Below, in pieces: positions 11,441-24,149 of a stretch of 64,000 bases of DNA (position 1 is the stretch's first letter; each line of letters begins with the position of its first letter). Source of the stretch: Liolophura sinensis (lineage: Eukaryota > Mollusca > Polyplacophora > Chitonida > Chitonidae); NCBI RefSeq assembly GCF_032854445.1, contig NC_088302.1, forward strand, positions 12,707,338-12,771,337. Direction: 5' to 3'. The notes under the pieces are model-generated. The model made no database searches. It saw only the letters and a list, made by a program, of their open reading frames with translations, and was not told the origin of the DNA. The position numbers and the translations under genes were made by a program.

Positions 11441-11837
11441 ACGTTATTCATTTGGTATAATTAGCTGTAATTATGCGTTTTGAGTTCAAGAGTATACAAA
11501 CTAATCTCTACACTAAAGGCTTAAAATTTGCGAAAGTGGCTTATTGGGAATGTGTGCAGATGTTTTTTATTCCTGATTTTCCGATTGTACCTGTATCCCA
11601 CGATAGATAACTCTAACCATTTGGTTTTCATGTCATGTGCTATTTCAAACTTTCTCATCTTAGTTTTTGCGAGACAACATAAAGTATTTGTTGAGGAAAA
11701 ACGGTTCATTTTGCGATGGAGAAAAAGCAATGCAAAGTAAAGAGAAAACCCGATAAACTAATAAGAAATCAAGCAACTAGCCAATCCCACAATCAGCTTG
11801 TCCAATCAGTAAGCCGTAGGTCTGTGTTGTTTTTCAG

Positions 11838-12373
11838 CCGCGAATGGAGGCCCATCTGAAGAAGATCAGGAAACGTACATCATGCAAGATATGAAAAATA
11901 ACGGCGATTTACAACAAAGTAAAAACAGACGGAAATTTGATTACGGACGAGGAGTTCGCCAGAGTAACGCAGAGAAAACCCGAGCCTCCAAAAAGAGAGT
12001 GATCCGAATGCTGTTCGTGATTGTGTTGGAGTTCTTTATTTGCTGGACGCCGTTGTATGTGGTCATTACATGGAAGGTGTTTGATTACCGGAGTGCTCAC
12101 CAACATATCTCTTCGTTCGGAGACTCTTTTATCTACTTGCTGGCTTACGTGTCGTCCTGTTGTAACCCCATTACCTATTGCTTTATGCATAAGAAGTTCC
12201 GACAGAGCTTTATAACCACGTGTAAATGTGGGAAATTTTGTGTGAGAAAGAGCTTAAAACGGCGAAACCAGTTTTCCATATCTGGCCAGTCATCAATCAG
12301 AACAGGTACGGTCCGAGTGAGTATATATGATAAAATTCAAGATTCCGACGATGCTTCAGAAACGAACCTTTAG
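11838..12373 (+). CDS. CCKR: Cholecystokinin/gastrin receptor-like GPCR, last exon (loop 3, TM6, TM7, C-tail)
   Basis: The terminal exon begins after the AG at 11,836-11,837; its first two bases complete an Ala codon with the upstream exon. It encodes about 177 residues to a TAG at 12,371-12,373. A basic, low-complexity loop 3 leads to ASKKRVIRMLFVIVLEFFIC, the TM6 entry, with the CWTP toggle-switch motif at about 12,041-12,052. TM7 ends in NPITY, the NPxxY motif. The tail has CKCGKFC, a likely palmitoylation cluster. Then follow Arg/Lys- and Ser-rich sequence and an acidic end. KKRVIRML plus SYxSSCxNPIxYCFM-like spacing is the CCK/gastrin receptor pattern. No AATAAA was seen shortly downstream, so the 3' UTR end is not defined. 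The gene as seen lacks the N-terminus, TM1 and TM2. Confidence 0.94.
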
Positions 12374-12789
12374 CCTGCAATGTTTGCTTTTACGTAGGCT
12401 AAGGCGGGATTAAACGCCTCATGTACCCACACACCCAATGATAAAAATTGACGTTTCTTCAAAATTCTTGTTGTGCAAAACCTGTGTGACTGGTGATATT
12501 ATCATTTCCTTCTTTATCCGTGTGTAATCACGGATCTTATCGATGCGTCAGCATGGACACAAGGTGTTTTGTATGTCAGAAATGCAAAGCTTGGTTTCCT
12601 GGCTGTAGACAATGTTAACAGTATTAGATCACGGCCCAGTGGAAATGCGTCTTTTTGGGTTTTAAAATTTAGATTTCCGTGTATTGACGAATCTGATACA
12701 AATGAAAGACTCTCAGTTTAAGTTTTAAAATAAGTTTAATCAGATTCACAACGGTACTTTTTCAATCAAAGATGGTGAGCAAACGCTCA
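12374..12789 (+). other. Probable 3' UTR and downstream flank of the receptor
   Basis: Sequence after the receptor stop codon with no ORF of note. I see no canonical poly(A) signal, so transcript end is unknown. Confidence 0.4.
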
Positions 12790-13792
12790 TTGAACTATCT
12801 ACTTATTTGACTGTACATCGTCCTCTACAAATTGTACCATTTTACCTGCCTCTAAAACAGCGCCCTGTTTATCCAATTGAAACAACCCTCTCCATGTTAT
12901 TTTTAGAAAATCATTTATACCTGCCTGCCTTTGTAAAACATCTTCCTTCACCTGTAGCTGTTATACCTGCGTGTATACCCCATACCCCTTCATTAGCATT
13001 GTTTACACTTCGCCGTGCAGATCATAGTCCTTTATTTGGAGTGCTTACATCTCGATCAATGTTCAGATTTGTACCGGTCTCTTTAGAATTACCTCCTCTA
13101 TATGAACTCAGACAATAATGAAATGAATTCATACAATCCTCCTCTATATATGGCTGTATCATTACTGTGGTATTGTAATCAGTGTGTCATCCATTCGTTT
13201 TATCAATCAATCAATCAGTCAATTAATTATTTGTGCAATCATTTCATTCATGTATATATCCTCCACCAGGTTATGTTCGTACCTGTCATGCAATAACTAC
13301 GCATACTTGTAGTGTCTATGCTTGCCACCCCGTTTAGAACGTCTTCCATTAGTGAAGTCATTATTCCTCCCACCACACAGGCAACATCCTTTTCTACGCG
13401 TTATGTTCACACACAATAAACCTCCCATCCCATCCTCCAGTACTCGCAGCGTTTATACCTTCCACCACATATAACATTCTCCTCTACCTGTAGCCTTTAT
13501 GCCTTTCACCACATAAAGAACATCTTCCCCTACGTGTAGAGTCTCTATCTGCCACAAAAAGTGGAACATCATCTCCTACTTATAGTGTTTACATCTTCCT
13601 TCACATACAGAACATCATCCTCCACGTGCAGTGTTCAAACCTGCCACCACATAAAGAACATCCTCACGTACGTACCATGTTAACAGCTGCCACCAGTTAC
13701 CAGAGTATTCTCCTGCAGGTGTAGAGTAACTACCTTCCACCAAAAACAGAACATCCTCATCACGTGTAGTGGTAATACCCGCAAAGATATAG
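12790..13792 (+). repeat. Degenerate tandem array, about 46-bp period, left part
   Basis: Repeating order: an acatcctcctctacgtg-like block, a tgtagtgtttatacctg-like block and a ccaccacatatagaa-like block. Copies are diverged by substitutions and indels. The left edge is gradual and set roughly. The array is interrupted by a SINE at 13,793-14,139 and resumes afterwards. Confidence 0.8.
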
Positions 13793-14139
13793 AGTGAGTG
13801 AGTGAGTGCTTGGGGTTTAACGTCGTACTCAACAATTTTTCAGTCATATGACGACGAAGGAATCATTAGGGTGCATGCACGTGTAATGTGCCTCCTTGTT
13901 GCAGGACGGATTTCCACCGCTCTTTTATTTTAGTGCTGCATCACTGAGACGACTTACCGAAGGCAAGTAAGTCGCCCCGCCCGAGCCATTATACTGATAC
14001 GGGTCAACCAGTCGTTGCACTATCCCCTTCATGCTGAACGCCAAGCGAGGAAGTTACAACTTCCTCTTTTAAAGTCTTAGGTGTGACTCGACCAAGGATT
14101 GATCCTGGATCTACCGGTCCCGAAGCGGACGCTCTACCA
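13793..14139 (-). mobile_element. SINE family B, near full length, with perfect target-site duplication
   Basis: On the minus strand, a tRNA-like head (GTAGAGCGTCCGCTTCGGGA, then a GATCAATCC block) is followed by GAGGAAGTTGTAACTTCCTC, GGATAGTGCAACGACTGGTT, TCGTCATATGACTGAAAAAT and an end reading TTGAGTACGACGTTAAAC then CCCAAGCACTCACTCACTC. The direct repeat CAAAGATATAG (13,782-13,792 and 14,140-14,150) flanks it exactly, which shows retroposition into the minisatellite. Confidence 0.93.
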
Positions 14140-15780
14140 CAAAGATATAGAACATCCTTCTCTATGTTCAGTGTTTATACTTGGCATGTCATCCAGAAAA
14201 TACATCTGTACCTGTCACAAAATTCTCCCCTACGTGTAAAGTTTATACCCGTCACTACATACTAGTATAGGATATTCTCCTCTACGTATAGTATTTATAC
14301 CTAGTGTGTTATATTCTTGTAGTGTTTACAACTGCATCACATATAGAACATCCTCTTATACGTGCAATGTTCGTACTTGGCACAACGTATAGAAAATCCT
14401 CCTCTACGCGCATTTTTCATACTGGACATCACATATGCAGCAGATAGAACATCTTCAATTACGTGCAGCGGTTATGCTTGGCATCATATATAGAACATCC
14501 TCCTATACTGTAGTTCCTATACTTGACACCACATACATGTGTAGAACATCCCTCCTGCACGTGTAGTGTTTATACCTTTCCTCAACTATAAAACATCCTC
14601 ATTTATGTGCATTGGGAATACCCGAAAACATATATAAAACTCTATACTCCTTCTCTATGTTTAGTACTTATACTTGGCATCACATCCAAAAAATCTCTCC
14701 CCCCCCCCCCACCCACACACACATGTAGTGCTTCTCACTGCAACTTCATATGGGACATTCTCACCAATATGTAGTGTTTACACCCATCACTATATACGCG
14801 TAGTGCTTGTACCTGGCACCACATATAGAAAACCTCCACTGCGCGCATTCCTCATACTTGACATGGCGTATGCAACGTATGGAACATCTCCATTTACGTG
14901 CTGTGCTATACGTGTAGTTCCTATTTTGGACATCTAGGTGTAGTGTTCATATCTGGCACCACGTATAGATTCTCCTCCTCTATGTGCAGTATTTGTTCCG
15001 GTACTCTCCTTAACTTGTAGTGCCTATACACTGCCAACAACAGCGTATACAACATCCTTCTCAACACATGTAAAACTACATGTAGCGTTTATGCCCGCCG
15101 CTGCATTTAACATCCTTCTCTATGTGCAGTTTTACTTCTTGCCACTACATATTAGAACATTCTCATATCTGTCAACATCTATGAAACATGCATACACGTG
15201 CAGTGTGCATGTCTGCTGTCCCATGTGTAGTGTCCTAAACTTGCAAATGCATGCAGGAAATCCTCATCTACGTGTATTGATATACTTCTCACGAGGCATA
15301 GTTCAACATCCTCCACTACGTTTAGTGTTTACACCTGGCCTCACAAACATCCTCCTCTCCATGTAGTCTTTACACCTGTTGTCACGTGTAGTATTTACAC
15401 CTGTGTTTAGAGCATACTCGTCTACATGTAGTATTTACGCTTGCCATCAAATACAGAACATCCTCCTCTACGCGTAGCGTTTACACCTGTCATCACGTAT
15501 AGAACACCCTCCTTTACTTGCAGTTTTTTTACGTGCTGCCACATAGCACATCTTCCTCTACGTCTGCTGTTTACACCTGCCATCACAGATAGAATATCCT
15601 CATGTATGCGATTATATCTGTCTCTACTTATAGAACATCCTCTTGAACGGGCAGTGTTTACACGTGCTAACACATACCACATCTTCCTCTACGTGTACCG
15701 TCTAAACCTCAGACCACACACACAAAATATCAACCTGAACATGCAGATTCTCTATCGGTCTTTACTTACAGTGGCCACGG
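14140..15780 (+). repeat. Degenerate tandem array, about 46-bp period, right part
   Basis: It continues the same units as 12,790-13,792. The clearest copies are near 15,460-15,700, where ACATCCTCCTCTACGCGTAG, GTTTACACCTGTCATCACG and TATAGAACACC recur at about 46-bp steps. It also contains a C-run near 14,698-14,712. ORFs on both strands here (87-125 codons) simply follow the repeat. Confidence 0.8.
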
Positions 15781-18700
15781 AGACAGGAAGCCTGGATGTG
15801 TCACATGACAATCAATGAATCACCAGCCACGTGATATGATTGAGTGAGACAAGTTTTATTTGTTGCAAGTGCATTTTCTGTTTGAACTCTCTTCTATTAA
15901 CGAAAAAGTGTTTATATCCAGTATGGCTGATGGCTGATATACGAATGTTTGTTATGACGCTTATATCCACGGTATGCAGAAACAACTGAGGCGTTCATTT
16001 GAATTGTTTGTGTTTATAAAAAGATGTTATCAGATTATTCTAACATTTTAAATATAACAACTGTTGTTTGCTTTTAAATTAACCGACCAGTTCTGTTGGA
16101 CGCATTTGCATGTGTGTGTTTGAAATCGATACGTTATGTCGAATAAAAACGTTCTAAATAAAGTTTGAATAGTTTGATTTTCCACAGCACGTAAATGAGG
16201 ATGTTTTATGTTCCTCTCTTGTGAACATCATATAACATAAAACACCTGACTGGAGACTGACGAATTACTGTGTCAACATAATATTTCAGTGAGTTACAAT
16301 ACTATTGCCACGTGTTCATGAAGCGGATGCAATTGAATGTTTTTTTTAAACAAATGTGTTCTTTTGAATCATAATACTGACGTCAGAACTTCAAGACCTA
16401 GACTTCTGAAGTATGGTAACTACACGGTATTTTGGACACGAAGTCATTATGTAGGACATGTGATCTGACAAAATTGTAAAAAAAAAAGTGTGCCCGTCTG
16501 TTTTCATGACATGTGTGTTGATGGTGAATCACATTTTACTTTGCCATGATATTATCCCAGTATTCAACAGTAACACACGACGACGCACGCTCTGGATACA
16601 ATAGTCATGTGTACATTCGCACCTTGCCTCTCTGTAAACATTACACTATGATATGAGAGAATATAACCATATACTAACTGCAATCTGCATAGTTCGGAAT
16701 TCTTGAATACACTATAAACATTATTTTACGTTAGAATTTTTCAAATTTTGCCCAAATGCGATAGTGGATATAGGTACATAAAGCGAATTTCAAAGCTGTA
16801 AAGTCCATATTAAATTTATTGCCCAATCCGAAATATTCCTACTCAATCCTATGCGCGAGTCTACCGAAAAGTGAGACCACCTTGAGTTAGTTGTTGGCGA
16901 GTTTGTGTCAACGCAATATAAACTTCAGCGACAGAATCGTAAAAACGTCGATAGACTCGTCAGATAATATTCTAAACAAGTTTAGTTAATACAGGTAGGT
17001 TGTCTTATTCACATGTAGCGGACAGTTTGGACATTTTTGTGATCGAAGGGTATACGGTTTTTCATGCGTTTGCGAAATCCCAGTTTACTGAAAGCCACGA
17101 ATTTAATACTGCAAGGTGAAATTCGATGTGAAGTTTGAGCACCATGTGTGCACCCTTTCATTTGCTGAAATACTTGCTTGATTGGTGTTAAAAGCTGTAC
17201 AGGCTAAGCTTTGACAAGTAATAGTTCTGTCTTAAGGTCTCGGGGAAACTTGTCAGAAGAAAAACATGCGATTAATGACAAGGAAATACACAGAATGCAA
17301 AATACTGTCTGAAAAACTAAACCCGCTGCTTTTCCACATATGACTCTTGACACGCACAGGAAACTTTTGGACCTTGACATCATTCAGCTGAAAAAATGGT
17401 TATAATCTTTTAACGCATTCCAACGCTATTATAACCAGTGACATGAACGGTAATGGGCCTTGAGAATGTAGCCCAAACTAATAGCTGTACGTTTCAGTCC
17501 ATCACTCAAAGATTTTAACAAATACTTAAAAACATAAGCTGTTTTTCACAGTTGAGAACAATCCACTACCTCACACATAAATATAGCATTGACATGACAT
17601 TGAGCAAAATGTCATCGGTTGCTACACTGCTCGATATTTAAAAAGTAAGTTAATAAATTAATGAGATATTTAATTGGCACTGCCTTTAGGAAGAACTAGT
17701 GTGCCGTAAAATCAAAGCGAATGCCTTTGTCACAAATTTTTTTTCCTGCAGCTCTTACTCTCACTATGTCGTCATACGGTTAGGTTGACAGATCTTTGAT
17801 TGTTTCAAACCATATTCGCAAACGACGTACAGTTCCACGATCTGTTTATCTATTACTTCTGCAACATATGTGCAGTTTTGTAATCATATCGAGACAAATG
17901 ACAGCTCGGCACCTTATGAGGTCGCCAGTCGGCTCTAGGAAACAAATCATAGACTTTTGTAGCCTCCCACGCAAATTTCCCTCAGGAAGCATCCCGGATT
18001 CAAATCTGACACGAAACAGATAAAATGTAGCTAAATGAGTCCCATAGGCTTGGTCCCGTTGTATTGTTATCTTCTTTATTAAATGTGATGACAACTCAGC
18101 ATTTGAGTAATAGTGGACCAATGACGTCTACTTCATAAACAACTAACATCTTTTATTTATCTTACTAATTCTACTTTAGCCATGTGTCAGGGTTCCTGAG
18201 GACTGCGAGTTGGGGTGGTCTGAGTTGCTCCTTTTAAAGCATTCGCATGACTATTCTGAATACAAACTTAACTAAGGTAAAATGATTAGGTTTACTTATT
18301 TCTGGCTACTGGTGTCCATTTGCCAACTATAATACTGTAGTGCTGCATGTCTAACCTAGACGTAGGCTTGAATACCGTGAATGTCAATCAAAAGACGGGT
18401 TTTCCACCGTGTTACGACATAAATGTTGAATTTAAGAAGGGTGATGACGTAATTCGATTATTTGACTACTTCTTGGTGTATAAATACAGTGTAAATGACA
18501 AAATTACAGCTGATATTTCAATTAGGATATGACTTTTGATTGCTAGAACAACTGAGTTAAATTCTGGGAGCACGCTGATATACAATCCAATCATCCATTC
18601 TTTTTGTGTATACCCAGAACAGTTATATTGCGGCACTGGACCAGGTTCTGTTTTCCATGACAATGCAGACATTCTCATCGGATACATTGCCGTGTTGTGT

Positions 18701-20400
18701 TCACCAGGGGAGCTATTCAATCTCAAACAGGTTTGTTATCCCTTAGTCATCTGTCTTTGGACAGAGCCAAAAACAGATTAGGACAGCGTTTCCTCAATCA
18801 AAGAGTGTCTTTTTATCGTGTAGAACGTGACCTAATCAACAGCAAGGACATTCAAGAGCGATCCAATCTGACTTTTATCACACGGGGACGACCACTGTGT
18901 GTCGGTAGATAGATGAATGGTTTTGTCAGGCAAGGATACATGGAAAGCAGGGACGATGGAGTCCTTGCACTTGGTGATGGTAGAGATAGAAGATCATGAC
19001 ACCGCCTATAGCTGCTTTGTCATCGCCGGGCCAAAGTGACTCTTGATTATACCTTGAGAGCTTTGTGTTGGAACAATAAAGCTGCTGTTTTACACCTATA
19101 ATCAGATTTCTCCCTCAAGATCGGGTTATGTTTGAAGAGGTTAGTACGGTTTGTAGATTGAAGACAAGCTGCAGATAGACAAGAAACTGCTTATAGACTA
19201 AAGCGTTGAGAGACAGTGATGGCAGACGCAGCTGTTCGCAAGATGTTGCTCGTTCTCTCTTTCTTCGTTCCGGGGAAGCACATTACACGCGTCCTTCGCT
19301 AACGGTTAGCCCTCGTGGCGAGAATCTATCCAAGGGGTGTACAACTGTAAACAACCAGGCGTGCATGTCACTGACAGAGCTAAGTGGAGCGCTCGTATTT
19401 ATAGACAAGACAAAGTGCGTATATTCCCGAGGCACGGAACTGCCCTATCAGGAATGTACATGTGTACCCAGCATTCCTGACGTTACGCGCTGACGTTTGA
19501 AATAATGAGTTAATGGATGAAAGGTATGTGGTCCACGTAACACAGACGAACATGGGATGAGAGGAAAGAAGGTGAAAAAATGGCACGGATATGATAGTGG
19601 ATGTCGGGCTGATGAATTGATGAAATGACGTGTTACGTAGGTTAACTGTGGTTAGCCGTATTCCTACCTAATAAGAGAGTCAGTCTCGGCTAAATGTTGA
19701 CTAGGGTTTCTAGGGTGTGTCATTTAGCCTTCAGCTGGCTATGAAGCCCACACAGAGGCTAAGCAATATAAACTGGCACAATACTAGTATAAACACTTGC
19801 AAAAGTTTCAAGGGTTATACAAAGGCCCAAACACTCAAATGCGTCTTTCATGGGTGGGTTATCATTTTTCAATGAAATTTCTATAATATGAATGTTTTCA
19901 TGTACCTAAAGGTGACTCTCGACCAGTTGCTATTTGCTAAGAACTCCTTTAGCCTGCACCTATATAACCCACATTTGACCTGCAAGTTCCCAAACGAAGT
20001 GTGTTTAAGATATGCCTATATAGAGGTTCATACCGCACTTATAATGTAATGCTCTGACCCTACCAAAAATTCCACCCACGAAAATATCCAGAGGGTGGTA
20101 TACACCCGAGGTGTGCGGATAAAACAATGCCTCTGCTACAGCAGCGGTGGATATGAATGTGTTTGGAACATTACCAAATATCAATGAACGATTGAAATAT
20201 GCCAGGAAAGGTCAGCACACCAGGTGGAGCCACGTGACAGTAGTGGATACTGCAACAAATGTTATTCCTATATTAAAGTAATTTAGAGGATGACACTACT
20301 TGTGCACGCAGTAAAATGAAGTAGTTGGCCATAAGCTAACGAACAATTCGCCCCCTGGTGTCGGATCGGGAAACTAAAGACGTCTTTCAATTAGCCTTAC
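15781..20400. other. Intergenic, no supported gene
   Basis: Both strands show only short ORFs (60-95 codons) without recognisable domains. I found no SINE tails or tandem arrays of note. A short TAGTATAGTATA microsatellite lies at 20,408-20,425. Confidence 0.45.
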
Positions 20401-20539
20401 CAGAGAGTATAGTATAGTATATATAATTTCTAAGATATAGTACTTACTTAAATATACTTATTACTCCTTACTTACTATACTTAAACAGAATCAATGTATG
20501 CTTTGTGGACAGCCGTTTACATGTTAACTGCTGGCAAAT

Positions 20540-22985
20540 CCCACATAATCGCGTGGTCCCCGTCTGTGGACGGGTACGTGTGTCGGGCAGTGTGCACACC
20601 AGGTTACAACCAATGGATCCGCCATCTGGTAGCTGGTCCAATGATCGATATACTCTTGCTGTAATAAGACTGGGCCAAAGAACAACTACAGCCATATGCC
20701 GCCATCAGATACTCGATTAGGCGTGTGAATCGATTCGAGTAATGATGTTACTAGGCTATTTTTGCCGCTTGTAGCCTGCTATCAAGCACGGACAGAATCC
20801 GTTTTTCTAACAGGACACTTGTTTGCAGTCTTGTTTTTTTTGTCCAAATTACTGTGACTTCGGTATTTGTGCTACGTGAAAAAAGGATACTTTGATTATG
20901 CACCGATGATATTTACCGTTAATTAATCAAGCTGAGTGTTGACAGTGTTTTTTTAGTTTTTTGGAAACAGATGGATACAAACTCAACGTCCTGTGTGTTT
21001 TTTGCTTAGATTTATTATCTGTCTTTTTTTATTATTAATTACTTCTGCTTCATGTGCGGTTTTCTGTAGGAATTTATCACAAAATAATGAATCTCACTGA
21101 AATAATATCCTTTTATGATTAGCTCTTAAACCCAGCCAAAAACTTTTTGACAAGCCAGGTGAAAAAGTCGATATTATCGGAAACGACATTTTGCCTTCAT
21201 GTTCAAGAGATTGCGTCTTGTGAAAGGATTGTTTCCTGTATTTGCAAAGATTTTTCGTAAAAACAAGTTGTTTTTCCAACGTCCAACTATATCAAATAGT
21301 AATGTGTGTAAAAATATTTCAACTAATATGTCAAACCAAATGTATCGGTCAGACAAAATAAAACCTCAATACGTTGTACTGATCACATTATACTGTTATA
21401 CTGTTGAAATACAACTGGTATCTGCCGGGCCTGTCAAGACTTTGTCGGTGTATTGATAACGATACGAGATACATTAAAACACCTCAGGTGCTAAGGGCGT
21501 GTAGTTACACGCATCATGTAGTTTTCAATTTCAGATTTTTGCGAAGGCCACAAAATATGGATAGCATGACCATGAGAGATTACATAAACATCGTAGTCAA
21601 ACGCTAAAGAAAGTAGTCGTCCAATTAATAAGAAGGGAATTATTATATTTAAGCGTAATGATGTCATTATCCAAAAGATTTTAATATTTTAATATAGGCA
21701 TGTAGAGACAGGAACATAATTTTAATATTGTTTGGCCTAATGAAGTTGTAATGCGTGAAGTTTACATATCCACATGTTTATGGGCAAGGTTCATTTACTC
21801 CATCTCTGAAATAATCTCTTCTTACAATATTGCAGAAGTGATAGTGACCGGTAATTCACTCATCCATTCAAAACAATCTCGTATATCATCTTGTTCTAAC
21901 AAAAAATGTTCTCTGCATCATTTTTGTATTGATGTCTAGAAAGACGGTGTGTACTCCAAAAAGAAAAGTAATATATAAGAGCAAGCAAATGGTATTCTAG
22001 TTTGAAGCATTTTCTAGTACATATTGTCTGGTGACGAAACCAATTAACAATCTTCTTTTCCAGAATCACTGCACAAATCGTGCTCAAGTTTGGTCTGTTT
22101 CGGAGCATTAAGACATTTGCAAATGACGTCGAATTCCGATGAAAATGGTTTATCGTTTATTTTTGAATATTAACTGAATGGAAATCATTGCCCCTTTCAA
22201 GCTGATAATTAGTCGGCGGGCAGATAAACTACGGCTTTTCAGTTTGGTCCATTTTAAACACTTTGCTACAAGAGGTCGTTAAGGGGTGTACAATGCAGTA
22301 AAAACTTGTTATATCCATTTATACATTTCATCAACAACAAAGGGCAGCTATAGAAGGTGGTTATAGCCTACCTATAGCCACATGTAGGTTAGTGAGCTGT
22401 ATATGCGCTATTTGTATGCCAAAACGTTTGAGTTATGTTGATAAATTAAAGACTTGTACAACCTCCAAAATTGCTAAACGGCATATTTCCTATATATTTG
22501 GCACATTTAAAGGATCATGCTGTATTCATGCACACTGATGGTTTGGAAGGATATATCCGTTGTGCATAACTCTCTCAAGTCATGGAACTGGCTTCCTCAC
22601 CGGCCGCAAGTGTGAAGGTCTGCAGCAACCTGCGGATGGTCGTGTGTTTCCCCTTGGCTCTGCCCGGTTTCCTCCCACCATAGTGCTGGGTGCCGTCGTA
22701 TAAGTGAAATATTCTTGAGTACGTCGTGAAACACCAATCAAATAAATAAATAAATCGAGTCATTGAATCACGGTTATGCCACTTATACCATTTTCTCTAG
22801 TCAAACAGGAAACGCGACAAAAATACATTAGTTGGTGCAGACATCCCCGATAAGCGGCGCTTGGCATTGCACGTTATGTTGGAAGTGGTCATCAAAACAA
22901 AGAAAATCGTAATAACCGCCAAAACCTTGATAAAACAAGAAATTCTTTTTTTGTAGTTAGACTGTCGAGAATCAACTTCTTGCAT
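20540..22985 (+). repeat. Segmental duplication, copy 1 (partner 24,150-26,300)
   Basis: Long collinear matches: the caggttacaacca, ccatctggtagctg, gatcgatatactcttgctgt, aataagact-ggccaaagaa, caactacagccatatgcc and cgattcgagtaatgatgtta blocks (20,600-20,760 versus 24,190-24,350). Further blocks pair 21,185-21,300 with 24,665-24,790, 21,400-21,530 with 25,090-25,230, 21,895-22,080 with 25,620-25,800, and 22,820-22,980 with 26,190-26,290. Indels are common. No shared open frame persists, so it reads as non-coding. Confidence 0.85.
22576..22755 (+). mobile_element. SINE family A, 5'-truncated, within duplication copy 1 only
   Basis: It runs from CTGGCTTCCTCACCGGCCG through GCTCTGCCCGGTTTCCTCCC and TATAAGTGAAATATTCTTGA to AACACCAATCAAATAAATAA. 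The corresponding place in copy 2 (just after about 25,880) has no SINE, so it inserted after the duplication or was lost from the other copy. Confidence 0.9.
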
Positions 22986-23249
22986 GTCCAAAAGAGTAAT
23001 GGTTGGCTTTAATTATATGCTCTACGCAAATACAGTTTGTTGTACAGTAGAAGTGTCAGTGGCCTTTGTACAGAGTACATCATTAGATCACTATAAGCTT
23101 CAGTGGTGTAAATAGTCTGTACCCGGGCTCTTTTAGTATGTCGTGATTTAATCCTGATTCAGTGGATGAAGAAACACACACTGTAATTCTTCAATACAAT
23201 ATCTTTTCACCCTCTAGTATCGAAATTATGTGGTACATCGCACTTTACC

Positions 23250-23565
23250 TTTCCATGCAATGGTTTCTTCCAACAGGAACTTTGATTTACGCCAGGTCAA
23301 TCAAATCAGCTGACCCGTATTTAGTCTCTGTTGATTGATCTTTTCTCAGGTGGCTTTCTTCACGGATGCCTGTCATTACAGGGCGTTTTCAGCAGACTAC
23401 TCTTTTTCCTATCTCCCTCCTCAAAGCATCGGAAAAACACACATTATCGGCTTAAAAAGCCATTATATGTTCTGAAGTTATTAGCGTCTTACTGTATGTT
23501 GTTATTCACTGATGCGTCTTTCATATGCATTGTATCGGTTGTACAGAGAATCCAGGCCTACAGAA
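23250..23565 (+). repeat. Dispersed duplicate block, copy 1 of 3
   Basis: Shares CAATGGTTTCTTCC, TTTGATTTACGCCAGGTCAA, AATCAGCTGACC, TGTTGATTGATCTTTTC, GCCTGTCATTACAGGGCGTT and ACACATTATCGGCTTAA with 28,855-29,055 and, more diverged, with 58,160-58,370. No common reading frame is kept. Confidence 0.85.
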
Positions 23566-23907
23566 CTTGAATAGCAACAGAGATCAGACGAAAAATGGCT
23601 GGTTCCTTTGTATTTGTAGATAAAACATATTTTCAAATTACTTGTCCACTAAATAAACATAAGCGCATTTCATTCATTCAGTGTGACAGAAAGCTCATAA
23701 GGAGATCAGCAACTGAGATGTGCAAAAATCATACTTCATTTGCTAAGGAAATAGAACATTACATTCATATACATATATGATATACCGGTGACAAAGAACG
23801 AGGTCTTTTAAGCTGTACCATCGGCTCTTACTGTTTGTGTTTTTTTTTAAACCTTAGTCAATCTAAACTACCACTTACATGAGATCGTTTGAACTTTAAA
23901 CATTCGA

Positions 23908-24018
23908 AACCTGCGTCGTGGGTTTCACCCGGGTTTCCTCCCACCATAATGCTGACCGTCGTCGTAGAAGTGAAATATTCTTGTGTATGGCGTAAAACAC
24001 CAATCAAATAAATAAATG
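23908..24018 (+). mobile_element. SINE family A, 3' part
   Basis: GGTTTCCTCCCACCATAATG, GTGAAATATTCTTGTGTATG and GCGTAAAACACCAATCAAAT followed by AAATAAAT. Truncated at the 5' end. Confidence 0.85.
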
Positions 24019-24149
24019 AAACATTCGACAGTACAATACGTCAACCAGACACGTCATTAAGTAGACTTCTACAGACCAGAAAAAAGAAACAGGACATGAA
24101 TTGGTTAAATGTTAACTAATGGCCAACCTCACAGACATGATAATCGCGT

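Larger units (their letters stand above)
10310..11837 (+). other. Receptor intron in intracellular loop 3
   Basis: A 1528-bp GT-AG intron (AAAG|GTAACC donor; TTGTTTTTCAG acceptor). Phase is 1 on both sides, so GCC (Ala) is rebuilt across the junction. It holds three SINE family A remnants. The 177-codon ORF at 10,316-10,849 is spurious: it starts in the intron just after the donor and runs through a SINE. Confidence 0.9.
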
